From positions 1 through 54,517 of the IMG/VR virus record IMGVR_UViG_3300044577_000018: a stretch of 54,517 bases of DNA, one strand, 5' to 3'. Within the stretch, counting starts at the first letter, position 1, and the number at the start of each line of letters is the position of its first letter. Under the pieces are notes generated by a model. That model was given only the letters and a program-made list of their open reading frames with translations. It made no database searches and was not told the DNA's origin. Positions 42,503 to 49,842 of this stretch are shown in pieces. The position numbers were made by a program, and so were the translations under genes. The stretch comes from a virus.

Positions 42503-43387
42503 ATGGCAGTAGCAAAGAAGAAACCAAACGCGCAAGAAGAGATCCCAGTTCTAGAGATCACACAAGGTTGTATCGACTTCCATATAGTCGGTACCACGCC
42601 TCTGATCTGTAACTCTATGTCCGAGAAGGCTGCGCACGAGTTGCTTTTGCCCAAGGGCCGGAAGACGGACGCCGAGAAACGATCCACTTTAAAGCATAAT
42701 CCGCCTGAGGAGTACCGCGACAGCATCTACCGGGCTACCGAGAGTGATGCACCGACACGCATTACGATCTTAGCCACGTCGTTCAAGAGTGCTTTGCGCG
42801 ATGCGGCGATCGACATGCCGGATGTCAACAAGTCACAGATCGGACGCTTGACATACGTGGAGGGGGACTATCGCAACGGGAGCTATGTGCACATTTACGG
42901 TGTCCCTGAATTGCACATGTGTTTCGTACGTAGCGCCAATATGGCCCGTACTCCGGACGTCCGTACCCGTGCGATCATACCTGAATGGGCCTGCATCCTT
43001 CGCATCAAGTACACTATGCCTCTGCTACGCGAGAGATCGGTTAGTAATTTGTTGGCCGCTTCGGGACTCATTCGGGGTGTAGGAGACTGGCGCCCAGAGA
43101 AAGGTTCAGGCAGCTACGGACAATTCAAGCTTGTGCCCAAGAGCGACAGTCAATTCAAGCGGATCGTGAAAAACGGCGGACGCGAAGATCAGGATTCGGC
43201 TCTGCTGAACCCTTCTTGCTACGACGGCGAGACGGCTAAGCTACTTACGTGGTTCCATAGTGAGTTGTCGAATCGCGGCTTCGATGAAAAGGGTCGTCCT
43301 ATCGGTACCCTTGCCAAGTCGGATAGTAATGCCTTCGTAGACAACGGTGAAGATGAGACGCACGACGAGGCTCGTCTTCAGGGCTAA
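42503..43387 (+). CDS. Conserved phage protein with glycine-rich loop, possible RAMP-like fold
   Basis: The 294-residue product starts at the ATG after AAGGAG. It opens FHIVGTTPLICNSMSEKA and contains the characteristic LRDAAIDMPDVNKSQIGRLT, MARTPDVRTRAIIPEWAC and, near residue 220, GVGDWRPEKGSGSYGQFKL. I know this pattern from other phage genomes next to recombination nucleases. The glycine-rich C-terminal loop (GhGxxxxxGxGxFG) resembles that of Cas7/RAMP proteins, so an RNA- or DNA-binding fold is possible. It is coded between the two GGYNN arrays. Confidence 0.6.
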   Translation: MAVAKKKPNAQEEIPVLEITQGCIDFHIVGTTPLICNSMSEKAAHELLLPKGRKTDAEKRSTLKHNPPEEYRDSIYRATESDAPTRITILATSFKSALRDAAIDMPDVNKSQIGRLTYVEGDYRNGSYVHIYGVPELHMCFVRSANMARTPDVRTRAIIPEWACILRIKYTMPLLRERSVSNLLAASGLIRGVGDWRPEKGSGSYGQFKLVPKSDSQFKRIVKNGGREDQDSALLNPSCYDGETAKLLTWFHSELSNRGFDEKGRPIGTLAKSDSNAFVDNGEDETHDEARLQG

Positions 43388-43394
43388 CCCATTT

Positions 43395-43444
43395 TGATTC
43401 AGAGCTGCCGCTTGAAAGTTAAAAGCGGCAGCTCTGAATCTTTT
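43395..43444 (+). terminator. Strong Rho-independent terminator
   Basis: A perfect 18-bp stem, GATTCAGAGCTGCCGCTT (43395-43412) with AAGCGGCAGCTCTGAATC (43422-43439), has a nine-base loop and is followed by TTTTT (43440-43444). It ends the transcript after the 42503 gene. Confidence 0.85.
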
Positions 43445-43460
43445 ATCAGGAGGTTTTCAA

Positions 43461-43970
43461 ATGAACATGCCCAACACCAAAAGACGCGCGTTAGTAGAAA
43501 ACGCCATACGTGCACTAGAAGATGATCAAGGTTGCATAACGCCTGAGAATGTTATCGACGTCGCAAGGGATCCCAGAAGCGCTTTGCACTCAGAGTTCGA
43601 ATGGGATGACGCCAAGGCCGGACACGCCCACCGTCTGGACCAAGCTCGGGTACTCATTCGCAGTGTCAAGGTGGTCGTCACAATTGAAAGACACACGATC
43701 GCCGCTCCCTACTATGTGCGTGACCCTAATGTGCAGCCGGCCGAACAGGGCTATGTCGCGCTCGAACGCATACAAAAGGATCCACAAGGTGCGTTAGCTA
43801 TGCTGAATTACGAATTTACGCGGGCTAACGCACACTTGACGAGAGCGGAAGAGATAGCGGAGGCGGTTGGTATGAAGGCTGATTTGGCAGCTGCTATACG
43901 TAACGCTCGAGCTGCTAGCAAGAAGATCGAGAAGACGGTTAAGCGTTTGAAGGACAAGGGCGAAGAGTGA
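43461..43970 (+). CDS. Hypothetical helical protein
   Basis: A 169-residue mainly helical protein, RALVENAIRALEDDQGCITP at the start, with a beta-containing centre (VKVVVTIERHTIAAPYYVRD) and a long C-terminal coiled coil (ARAASKKIEKTVKRLKDK). It is preceded by CAGGAGG and lies between the terminator and array 2. No family is recognised. Confidence 0.5.
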   Translation: MNMPNTKRRALVENAIRALEDDQGCITPENVIDVARDPRSALHSEFEWDDAKAGHAHRLDQARVLIRSVKVVVTIERHTIAAPYYVRDPNVQPAEQGYVALERIQKDPQGALAMLNYEFTRANAHLTRAEEIAEAVGMKADLAAAIRNARAASKKIEKTVKRLKDKGEE

Positions 43971-44530
43971 CGGCAGGGTTAGATGCGGCCCGGTTCGGTC
44001 GGGCGCGGCTTGGCGGGTATGGCGCGGCAGGGCGAGGTGAGGTTCAGTCTGGTGAGGCTGGGCGAGGCGGGGTGAGGTATGGTCTGGTAAGGCAGGTGCG
44101 GCCGGGTTAGGTCTGGTCGGGCGAGATCAGGCGAGATGTGGCTTGGTCTGGTGAGGCAGGCAAAGGCAAGGCGCGGTACGGCTTGGTGGGGTCGAGTGAG
44201 GCTTGACTCGGCAGTCGGGGTCCGGCCCGGTTTGGCGCGGCAAGGTTAGGTAAGGCAGGTACGGCCCGACGGGGCTTGGTACGATAGGGTTGGGCGAGGT
44301 TCGGTAAGGCGTGGCAGGTGCGGTAGGTTCGGCTGGGTATAGTCTGGTTGGTCAGGTTCGGTAGGGTATGGTGCGGTCGGGTCCGGCGTGGCAGGCGAGA
44401 CACGGACTGGCCAGGTGAGGCGAGGCTGGGTTGGGCCGGGCGTGGTTTGGTACGGCAGACGAGGTTAGGTCAGGTAGGGCACGGTATTGTATGACTCGGT
44501 TCGGTTCGGTGAGGCAGGCGGGACTCGGCT
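43971..44530 (+). repeat. Degenerate five-base (GGYNN) array 2
   Basis: A second tract of the same GGYNN five-base periodicity begins at the stop of the 43461 gene and runs to just before the ERCC4 nuclease. Like array 1 it is G-rich, with variable last two bases and some slips of phase. Units such as GGTGA, GGCTG, GGCGA, GGCGG are read in the line 44041-44100. Confidence 0.88.
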
Positions 44531-44561
44531 TAGATCGCGGGAGTAGGGGCAGAATGGTAAA

Positions 44562-45305
44562 GTGCTGATAGATGACCGTGCCGGCTCCCGTGATCTGATA
44601 GGCTACTCGCCCCTTACCTCAACTTCCGAACTCACTCGCCTGGACTCTGGCGATGCCCTTATAACCGGCAACGGTCCTAACGATTCGGTTCTACTCATAG
44701 GCGTCGAGCTGAAAACCATATCCGATCTACTCTCCTCCACCGCAACCGGACGCCTACAAGCAACCCAGCTCCCGGCTATGCTCAAGCACTACGATATCTC
44801 CTACCTTCTGTACTACGGTCATTACCGATCGGGGCGCAAGGGCGAGCTACAGACTTACCGCTACACCAAACGACGCAAGCGTTACGAGTGGCGATCCATA
44901 CCCATTAGCCGATCGCGTTTGATACCGTACTCGTATCTCGACAGCTTCCTACTGACTCTGAGCGCTGTAGGCGTACGCTTGAAGCACGTAGAGTCCATAA
45001 CCCATGCGGCTCTATGGCTTGGCATTCTCGAGAAGTGGTGGTCGAAGCCGTGGGACAAGCACAGGGCGCTACATACGTTTGACAACTCGAGTACGATAAG
45101 CCTTTTGCCGGGCTTAGATCCGGACGTGCTACAGCGCGCGCGGGTGGCCCAACAGTTGCCGGGAGTAGGCTTCGAGCGCGCGGTAGCTGCGGCAAGACAC
45201 TTCTCAAGCATACGAGACATGATGAATGCTACAGCCGAGCAGTGGGAAGAGATAGAGGGGATCGGTAAGGTGGTAGCGAAGGCGGTTGAAAGAGCTATTA
45301 GATGA
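44562..45305 (+). CDS. ERCC4-type nuclease with helix-hairpin-helix
   Basis: The 247-residue product opens with IDDRAGSRDLI and includes VELKTISDLLSS with TGRLQATQLPAM. These match the ERCC4/XPF-like nuclease core (D...E-x-K...SDL, Q). The C-terminal part (VAQQLPGVGFERAVAAARHF and EIEGIGKVVAKAVERAI) is a tandem helix-hairpin-helix that binds branched DNA. It probably processes recombination intermediates. The GTG start lacks a strong ribosome site, so the true start is uncertain. Confidence 0.78.
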   Translation: MLIDDRAGSRDLIGYSPLTSTSELTRLDSGDALITGNGPNDSVLLIGVELKTISDLLSSTATGRLQATQLPAMLKHYDISYLLYYGHYRSGRKGELQTYRYTKRRKRYEWRSIPISRSRLIPYSYLDSFLLTLSAVGVRLKHVESITHAALWLGILEKWWSKPWDKHRALHTFDNSSTISLLPGLDPDVLQRARVAQQLPGVGFERAVAAARHFSSIRDMMNATAEQWEEIEGIGKVVAKAVERAIR

Positions 45306-45394
45306 CTGCAACGATTCGCTGCTCCCGTTGCCCTAGGGAAGCTACGCACGAGTGCTATATATGCTCTTGTCTACAAAATAATGAGCCTGATTGA
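45302..45394 (+). CDS. Possible 30-residue Cys-rich protein
   Basis: A short frame overlapping the nuclease stop by ATGA reads MTATIRCSRCPREATHECYI and then CSC. Its CxxC and CxxCxC spacings suit a small zinc knuckle. The overlap and Cys pattern support it; the length keeps certainty low. Confidence 0.4.
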   Translation: MTATIRCSRCPREATHECYICSCLQNNEPD

Positions 45395-45407
45395 AAGGGG
45401 CTATTCG

Positions 45408-45608
45408 ATGATCTCTGAACGCAAGGACAAGCGCTACCGCAGAGTTAGAAGACGGACGCAGATACCCGCTCACAGAAAGTACGCTGCCGAAGTTCACCGG
45501 GTCGCTACGGCTCATCTCGAAGTGTTGTCATGTTGCGCCACGATGACCGACGCTATTAGACACATCACCAGATCAGGCCGAGTACCCACTGTATGGAAAA
45601 AACCGTGA
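45408..45608 (+). CDS. Hypothetical small basic protein
   Basis: A 66-residue protein started at the ATG at 45408 following a GAAAGGGG ribosome site. It begins ISERKDKRYRRVRRRTQIPA and has a helix with two adjacent Cys (HLEVLSCCATMTDAIRH). A start at 45381 would add nine residues. Function unknown; the basic N-terminus suggests nucleic-acid contact. Confidence 0.45.
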   Translation: MISERKDKRYRRVRRRTQIPAHRKYAAEVHRVATAHLEVLSCCATMTDAIRHITRSGRVPTVWKKP

Positions 45609-45624
45609 CGTTGGGCGCAAGGAA

Positions 45625-45891
45625 GTGAAGCTCAAGGGCTGGGGTAAGGGCGTCTTGAATCTACGCACTGGACCCATTAGACCTGACACTCTTGAGCTCT
45701 GGATTCTTATCGACGGCCGCCCTAATATGTGGCACAAGCCCCGTGTCTCTACCCGATCGCACGGATCTCATGTTCTAACTCTCTGCGGCAGAAAAATGCG
45801 TAATACCGGCGTCTCCGCTGTCGACCATCTTAGAGACGAGCCTTGGCTGCAACCGCAACCCCGGTGCAAACGCTGCCGTATAGCCACTTGA
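45625..45891 (+). CDS. Hypothetical protein with C-terminal Cys motif
   Basis: An 88-residue basic protein with a GTG start. The sequence has GVLNLRTGPIRPDTLELWIL and, at the C-terminus, LTLCGRKMRNTG and RCKRCRIAT, which supplies CxxC. The stop (TGA at 45889) lies inside the promoter element for the polymerase. A zinc-binding role is possible. The ribosome site is poor, so the start is uncertain. Confidence 0.45.
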   Translation: MKLKGWGKGVLNLRTGPIRPDTLELWILIDGRPNMWHKPRVSTRSHGSHVLTLCGRKMRNTGVSAVDHLRDEPWLQPQPRCKRCRIAT

Positions 45892-45917
45892 CAGCTAGTC
45901 ACGTCGTGTGTTAGCTT
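45888..45917 (+). promoter_or_regulatory. Promoter-like element before DNA polymerase
   Basis: TTGACA at 45888-45893 lies in an exact 20-base copy (45885-45904) of the replication promoter at 34083-34102. The -10 region (TAGCTT at 45912) is weak. The start codon of the polymerase is only about 40 bases downstream and has no ribosome site, which hints at leaderless initiation. Confidence 0.45.
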
Positions 45918-45927
45918 TCTAATTGCC

Positions 45928-48612
45928 GTGAAAGTGACAGCCGACACCCGCACACGCGATCGTGACGCGCACCTTGAACACGCTATCGAAGTACATGGGC
46001 GCGGCACTTCCCCGAACCGGGTCATGATCGTAGGCGAGCGCCCCGGACGCGAGGAAGTCGAGCAAGGCCGCCCCTTTGTAGGCCCATCCGGCAAAGCCCA
46101 AGAGCACTACCTACGCCTACACGGCTACTCATCTCATCAAGCGTACGTTACTAATCTTTGCAAGTCCTACGATGAGCACAACCTAGATCCCAACCCTGAA
46201 GACGTTGAGTACTGGTCGGCTACCTTGCAGCGGGAGGTGGACGATTGCAAGCCGGATATCATACTCACGATCGGCGCATACGCTACCCGCTGGTTTCTAG
46301 GTAAGCACGTCTACATGGCTGACGTACACGGAATACCGCATAAGTCGCCGAGAGCATCCAAGGCGATCGTTATGCCGTGCTTCCACCCAGCCGGCGGCTT
46401 CTACGACTCGAGCGCTAGGACCTTGATAGCGTGGGACTATGCGCAAGCGGTAGCGGCTATTAAAGGGCGGGTGGCGGAGCCGGCGGTTGATGAGTACGTC
46501 GGACGTGAGAAATACTTGGATGTCACGGGCGAGCAGTTGGCCGCCATAACTCTAGAGCGCTTTGGATCAAGCGACGTGCGGGCTCTCGGTCCGGTACCCT
46601 CGAAGTATCGTATCCCGTACTCCCTAGCTGTAGATACCGAGGGAACGCCAAGCAACCCGTGGTCCATTCAGGTGTCCGTCTACGCAGGTACCGGCTACGT
46701 CCTTCGCTGTACGCAACCCGACTTTGCAACCGGTATCCAAGCTCTACAACGTGTAGCCGACTCGGGCACCACCATTGCGATCCATAACGGCATGTACGAC
46801 CTAGAAATGTGTCGCGTCATGGGACTCGATCTATATGACGCGCACCTATGGGATTCCATGTACGCGGCTTACGTCTTACGCGTCGAGCCCCAAGGTCTAA
46901 AACCGCTAGCCTACCGTTGGTGTGGTATGGAGATGAAGTCTTATCAGGACGTAGTAGGTGACGTAGGACTAGAAAAGCAGATCGACTACCTGGTAGCTGT
47001 GTCGGATCTAGATACCCCGGACCCGGAGCCCCGCATCATCCAGGATAACGACGGCACGGCTAGACTCTACAAACCCCAACCGCTGCGCCGTAGGGCTGAA
47101 TCAATACTCGTCGACTACTACAGCGAGAAGCTCGATAAGGACGGCAACCGTACAGACCCTTACAAGCGGTGGACGAAGCAAACGCCGCGCGACCTCCGCG
47201 AGCCTGCGGAAGACATACTGGGTCCCATGCCCGAAGGTACACTAGGCGACTTACCTCTTGAGGACGCCGTACGCTACGCAGCCCGCGACCCCGACGCTAC
47301 CTTACGTCTCATGCGCGCGTTAGTACCTGCACTAGAAACGCATGATCTTACCGATCTCCATCGCGACGGCATGGACGTGCTACCCGTTTTCGAGGAAATG
47401 CAATCGAATGGCATACCCGCGCGTAAGACGCACTTCGAGGATCTATCCGAGCACGTACGCACGGAAATGGACAAGCGTCAAGTACACATAGCGGTTAAGT
47501 ACTACGAAAACCGCCCCTTCAACCCTGGGAGCCCTAAAGACGTCGCAACCTTATTACGTCGTCGCGGTCTCGTTCCCGAGAAGCATACTCCCACGGGTAA
47601 GATCTCAACCGGTAAAGAGTCAATAGAGCACTTCCGTTTCACCGACGACGCCATTAAAAACGTGATCGAATGGCGCGAATTGCAGAAGGTGGATACCGGC
47701 TTTTGTCGTCCTTTGATAGAGACCTTTCCCCTTGGCGTCGATCATCACCCGGTACGCACCAAGATCCTAACGACTCGTACCACGGCGCGTCGGATAGCTG
47801 CCAAGGGTATCAATTTTTTAGCTATCCCTATCCGACACGAACTAGGTAAGCGGCTGCGTAACGGCTTTGAAGCGGACGAGGGCTGTGTTTTCGGTGCATG
47901 GGATCTGAGTCAGATCGAGATGCGCTACACTGCTCACGTCTCGCGCGATCCGCTACTCGTTAAGCTGTTCCGCGACGGCCGCGACATTCACGCCGAAACC
48001 GCTGCCTCTGTATTCGGTATCCCTCTAGCCGACGTCGATGAGCTCGAGCACCGCTACCCATCCAAGCGTGCGGGGTTCGGCATCCTTTACGGCATTCAAG
48101 GGTACGGGTTGCTAGATCAGCTACGCATGTTTGGTTGCAAGGGGTGGACTGTCGACAAGTGCGACGAGCTCATAGCTGAATGGCTCAAGCTCTATAAGGG
48201 CGTTCCTGCGTACAGTGAGCTGTGTGTCAACGAAGCGCGCGAGAGTGGTGTGGTTCGAGATTGCTGGGGTATGCCTCGGTACGTACCTGAGATATGGTCG
48301 GACGACTCGTATACACGGGCAGAGGCGGAGCGCTTCATTATGTCGCACAAGGTCCAAGGCGGGGCACAAGGCATGATCCAAAAGTCCATGGCTTGGCTCA
48401 AACCCTACGTACGGTCTCTTAGGGCTGCGCATGTGCGCGTTGAGTGGTTACTACAGATACACGACGAGCTGATGTTTATGTTTGCCGAGCACTTGTGGGA
48501 AGTAATGGATCCGCTTGTTACTGAAGCGCTAACCAAGCACTCGCTTGAGCTGATCGTACCTGTAGAAGCTAAAGGCGGGATGGCTAAAAGGTGGGGCGGG
48601 TTGAAAGGATGA
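45928..48612 (+). CDS. Uracil-DNA glycosylase-like domain fused to family A DNA polymerase
   Basis: The 894-residue protein has three parts. An N-terminal family 4 UDG-like domain (about 25-180) shows VMIVGERPGREEVEQGRPF and later CFHPAG. A 3'-5' exonuclease follows with AVDTEGTP and HNGMYDLEMCR. The family A polymerase has motif A WDLSQIEMRY (about 656-665), motif B KRAGFGILYG (about 713-722) and motif C QIHDELMF (about 843-850). All catalytic carboxylates are visible. It is the replicative polymerase of the phage. Start choice between GTG at 45928 and 45934 is open. Confidence 0.85.
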   Translation: MKVTADTRTRDRDAHLEHAIEVHGRGTSPNRVMIVGERPGREEVEQGRPFVGPSGKAQEHYLRLHGYSSHQAYVTNLCKSYDEHNLDPNPEDVEYWSATLQREVDDCKPDIILTIGAYATRWFLGKHVYMADVHGIPHKSPRASKAIVMPCFHPAGGFYDSSARTLIAWDYAQAVAAIKGRVAEPAVDEYVGREKYLDVTGEQLAAITLERFGSSDVRALGPVPSKYRIPYSLAVDTEGTPSNPWSIQVSVYAGTGYVLRCTQPDFATGIQALQRVADSGTTIAIHNGMYDLEMCRVMGLDLYDAHLWDSMYAAYVLRVEPQGLKPLAYRWCGMEMKSYQDVVGDVGLEKQIDYLVAVSDLDTPDPEPRIIQDNDGTARLYKPQPLRRRAESILVDYYSEKLDKDGNRTDPYKRWTKQTPRDLREPAEDILGPMPEGTLGDLPLEDAVRYAARDPDATLRLMRALVPALETHDLTDLHRDGMDVLPVFEEMQSNGIPARKTHFEDLSEHVRTEMDKRQVHIAVKYYENRPFNPGSPKDVATLLRRRGLVPEKHTPTGKISTGKESIEHFRFTDDAIKNVIEWRELQKVDTGFCRPLIETFPLGVDHHPVRTKILTTRTTARRIAAKGINFLAIPIRHELGKRLRNGFEADEGCVFGAWDLSQIEMRYTAHVSRDPLLVKLFRDGRDIHAETAASVFGIPLADVDELEHRYPSKRAGFGILYGIQGYGLLDQLRMFGCKGWTVDKCDELIAEWLKLYKGVPAYSELCVNEARESGVVRDCWGMPRYVPEIWSDDSYTRAEAERFIMSHKVQGGAQGMIQKSMAWLKPYVRSLRAAHVRVEWLLQIHDELMFMFAEHLWEVMDPLVTEALTKHSLELIVPVEAKGGMAKRWGGLKG

Positions 48613-48800
48613 TAGCCAGCGAATATGTACCCAACTGTCCGTGTTGCGGTCGACCCTTCCGTACTGGCGATACATTCTACCTTACGTCCGCCCGTGGTAT
48701 CCATTGCGCCGCTTGCTTGTCGTGTACGGTAGAGTGCAGGGGGCCCAAGGTTTTGCAGTTCCCAAAACAAAAGGAAATCAGAAGGAGTAAACGTGGCTAA
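48609..48800 (+). CDS. Small zinc-ribbon protein
   Basis: A 63-residue protein, started at the ATGA overlap with the polymerase stop after GAAAGGATG. It contains NCPCCGRPFRTGDTFYL and HCAACLSC, giving two CxxC knuckles, and ends with a basic tail. Function unknown; coding next to the polymerase suggests nucleic-acid association. Confidence 0.55.
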   Translation: MIASEYVPNCPCCGRPFRTGDTFYLTSARGIHCAACLSCTVECRGPKVLQFPKQKEIRRSKRG

Positions 48801-49305
48801 GAAAAAAAGAGTCCTAAAGAAAATGAAAAAGAAGCCCGTACGTGCGAGTACGCGCAAGAAAGCCAAGACAGGTAAGAAGGTCAAGACAACAACCCGTAGC
48901 CGTAAACCCGCGGCCGAACCGGAGGCAAGGCCGGCTGTACCTCTCGAGGTTTACGCGGATCTAAACGATACCGGCTTCTCGGATTTATGTGGTCGGCATC
49001 TAGAGATACAAGCCGAGATCAAGACACTCAAAACCGAGAAGGGCGACCTATCCGATGCTATCCAAGGGCTCATGGAAGTCGTAGAGGCGGACTCTATCCT
49101 GGGCGATGAGTGGGTAGCTACACACGTGCGGACTAAGGGGCGAAGTACTATCTCTCGGGAGCTCCTGTTGAAAAACGGCGTCACTATCGATGTGGTCCAA
49201 AAGAGCACGAAACGCGGTGAGGGTTCGGAGTCCGTGCGCATTACCAAGAAACCTGTAGAGGGGGCCGCAATACTGCCTTTTCCAGTGGCGGATGAGGCGT
49301 CCTAG
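48793..49305 (+). CDS. Lys-rich N-terminal, helical protein
   Basis: A 170-residue protein with a GTG start after AAGGAG. Residues 1-45 are a strongly basic tail (KKKRVLKKMKKKPVRAST). A helical coiled coil follows (LEIQAEIKTLKTEKGDLSDA), then a beta-rich end (EWVATHVRTKGRSTISRELL). It could be a DNA-binding or nuclease-inhibitor-like protein; the family is not certain. Confidence 0.5.
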   Translation: MAKKKRVLKKMKKKPVRASTRKKAKTGKKVKTTTRSRKPAAEPEARPAVPLEVYADLNDTGFSDLCGRHLEIQAEIKTLKTEKGDLSDAIQGLMEVVEADSILGDEWVATHVRTKGRSTISRELLLKNGVTIDVVQKSTKRGEGSESVRITKKPVEGAAILPFPVADEAS

Positions 49306-49307
49306 CG

Positions 49308-49544
49308 GTGGCTATCCGGTGGTGTGCTACTCGAGGGTGCACCTCTAAGCCCATGCCGCCTTCCGAGACACGGTGTCAGACCTGCATAGCGCGTATATCT
49401 GGCTATGATCCTGCTCATATATCGAAAGTGCTGCGCGGCAAATCGCGCCCGAGCTTAGAAGCCGCTAACCGGATAGCTGGTGCTCTCGGTATGGAGCTCG
49501 GCGCGTTTAACCGCTACCTCGACAGAGTAAAGGGGAAACCGTGA
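49308..49544 (+). CDS. Zinc-knuckle plus helix-turn-helix (Cro/C1-type) protein
   Basis: A 78-residue protein with a GTG start three bases after the previous stop. The N-terminus has WCATRGCTSK and RCQTCIA (four Cys), and the C-terminus reads HISKVLRGKSRPSLEAANRI followed by GALGM, the core of a Cro/C1 helix-turn-helix. The combination in so short a protein is unusual. A regulator of the phage's own operons is plausible. Confidence 0.6.
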   Translation: MAIRWCATRGCTSKPMPPSETRCQTCIARISGYDPAHISKVLRGKSRPSLEAANRIAGALGMELGAFNRYLDRVKGKP

Positions 49545-49663
49545 GTGACTATTCGATCGACTTTCCTAGCGGAGCACGCATAGTGGCTAGCGTTCTCTTC
49601 GTGATCTTTACTGTGTTCGGTTTGGGGTTTCTATTCGGGTTCTGCTCGGCAGGCGTGAGGTGA
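49541..49663 (+). CDS. 40-residue membrane protein
   Basis: The GTG start overlaps the preceding stop by GTGA and follows AAAGGGG. The sequence has a polar N-terminus SDYSIDFPSGAR and then a hydrophobic helix (VASVLFVIFTVFGLGFLFGF). It is a single-pass protein of unknown function. The overlapping starts on both sides support it. Confidence 0.5.
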   Translation: MSDYSIDFPSGARIVASVLFVIFTVFGLGFLFGFCSAGVR

Positions 49664-49842
49664 GGTGCCCTGAGTGTGGAAACACTGTCGAATACCCGAC
49701 TGTCGATATAGGCATAGGAGAGGTGCAGTGTGGACCTGCATCCTGCCCCGAATGCAATTGGGCTGAAGAGGATCCTAAGGATAAGAGTGAGGCTGGTTTT
49801 GGTGAGATCCCTTGGGACGAAGGTGAGGACGAGTTTACATGA
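49660..49842 (+). CDS. Small zinc-ribbon protein
   Basis: A 60-residue protein with a GTG start at the previous gene's end. RCPECGNTVEYPTVDIGIG is followed by CGPASCPECNW, giving two CxxC pairs for zinc. The C-terminal half is acidic (DEGEDEF). The stop overlaps the next ATG. Function unknown. Confidence 0.55.
   Translation: MRCPECGNTVEYPTVDIGIGEVQCGPASCPECNWAEEDPKDKSEAGFGEIPWDEGEDEFT

Noticed and set aside
41655-42535. Long minus-strand open frames, Pro/Thr/Cys-rich, across array 1
   Set aside because: The reverse of GGYNN reads as RCC-type triplets every five bases, which avoids stop codons by composition alone. No ribosome site and no protein pattern like the phage's genes.
42848-42853. 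TTGACA inside the 42503 gene and others in coding sequence
   Set aside because: No matching -10 at suitable distance and inside conserved coding sequence; expected by chance.
44107-44403. Minus-strand open frame in array 2
   Set aside because: Same compositional effect as in array 1; the encoded Pro/Arg pattern follows the repeat and is not a gene.
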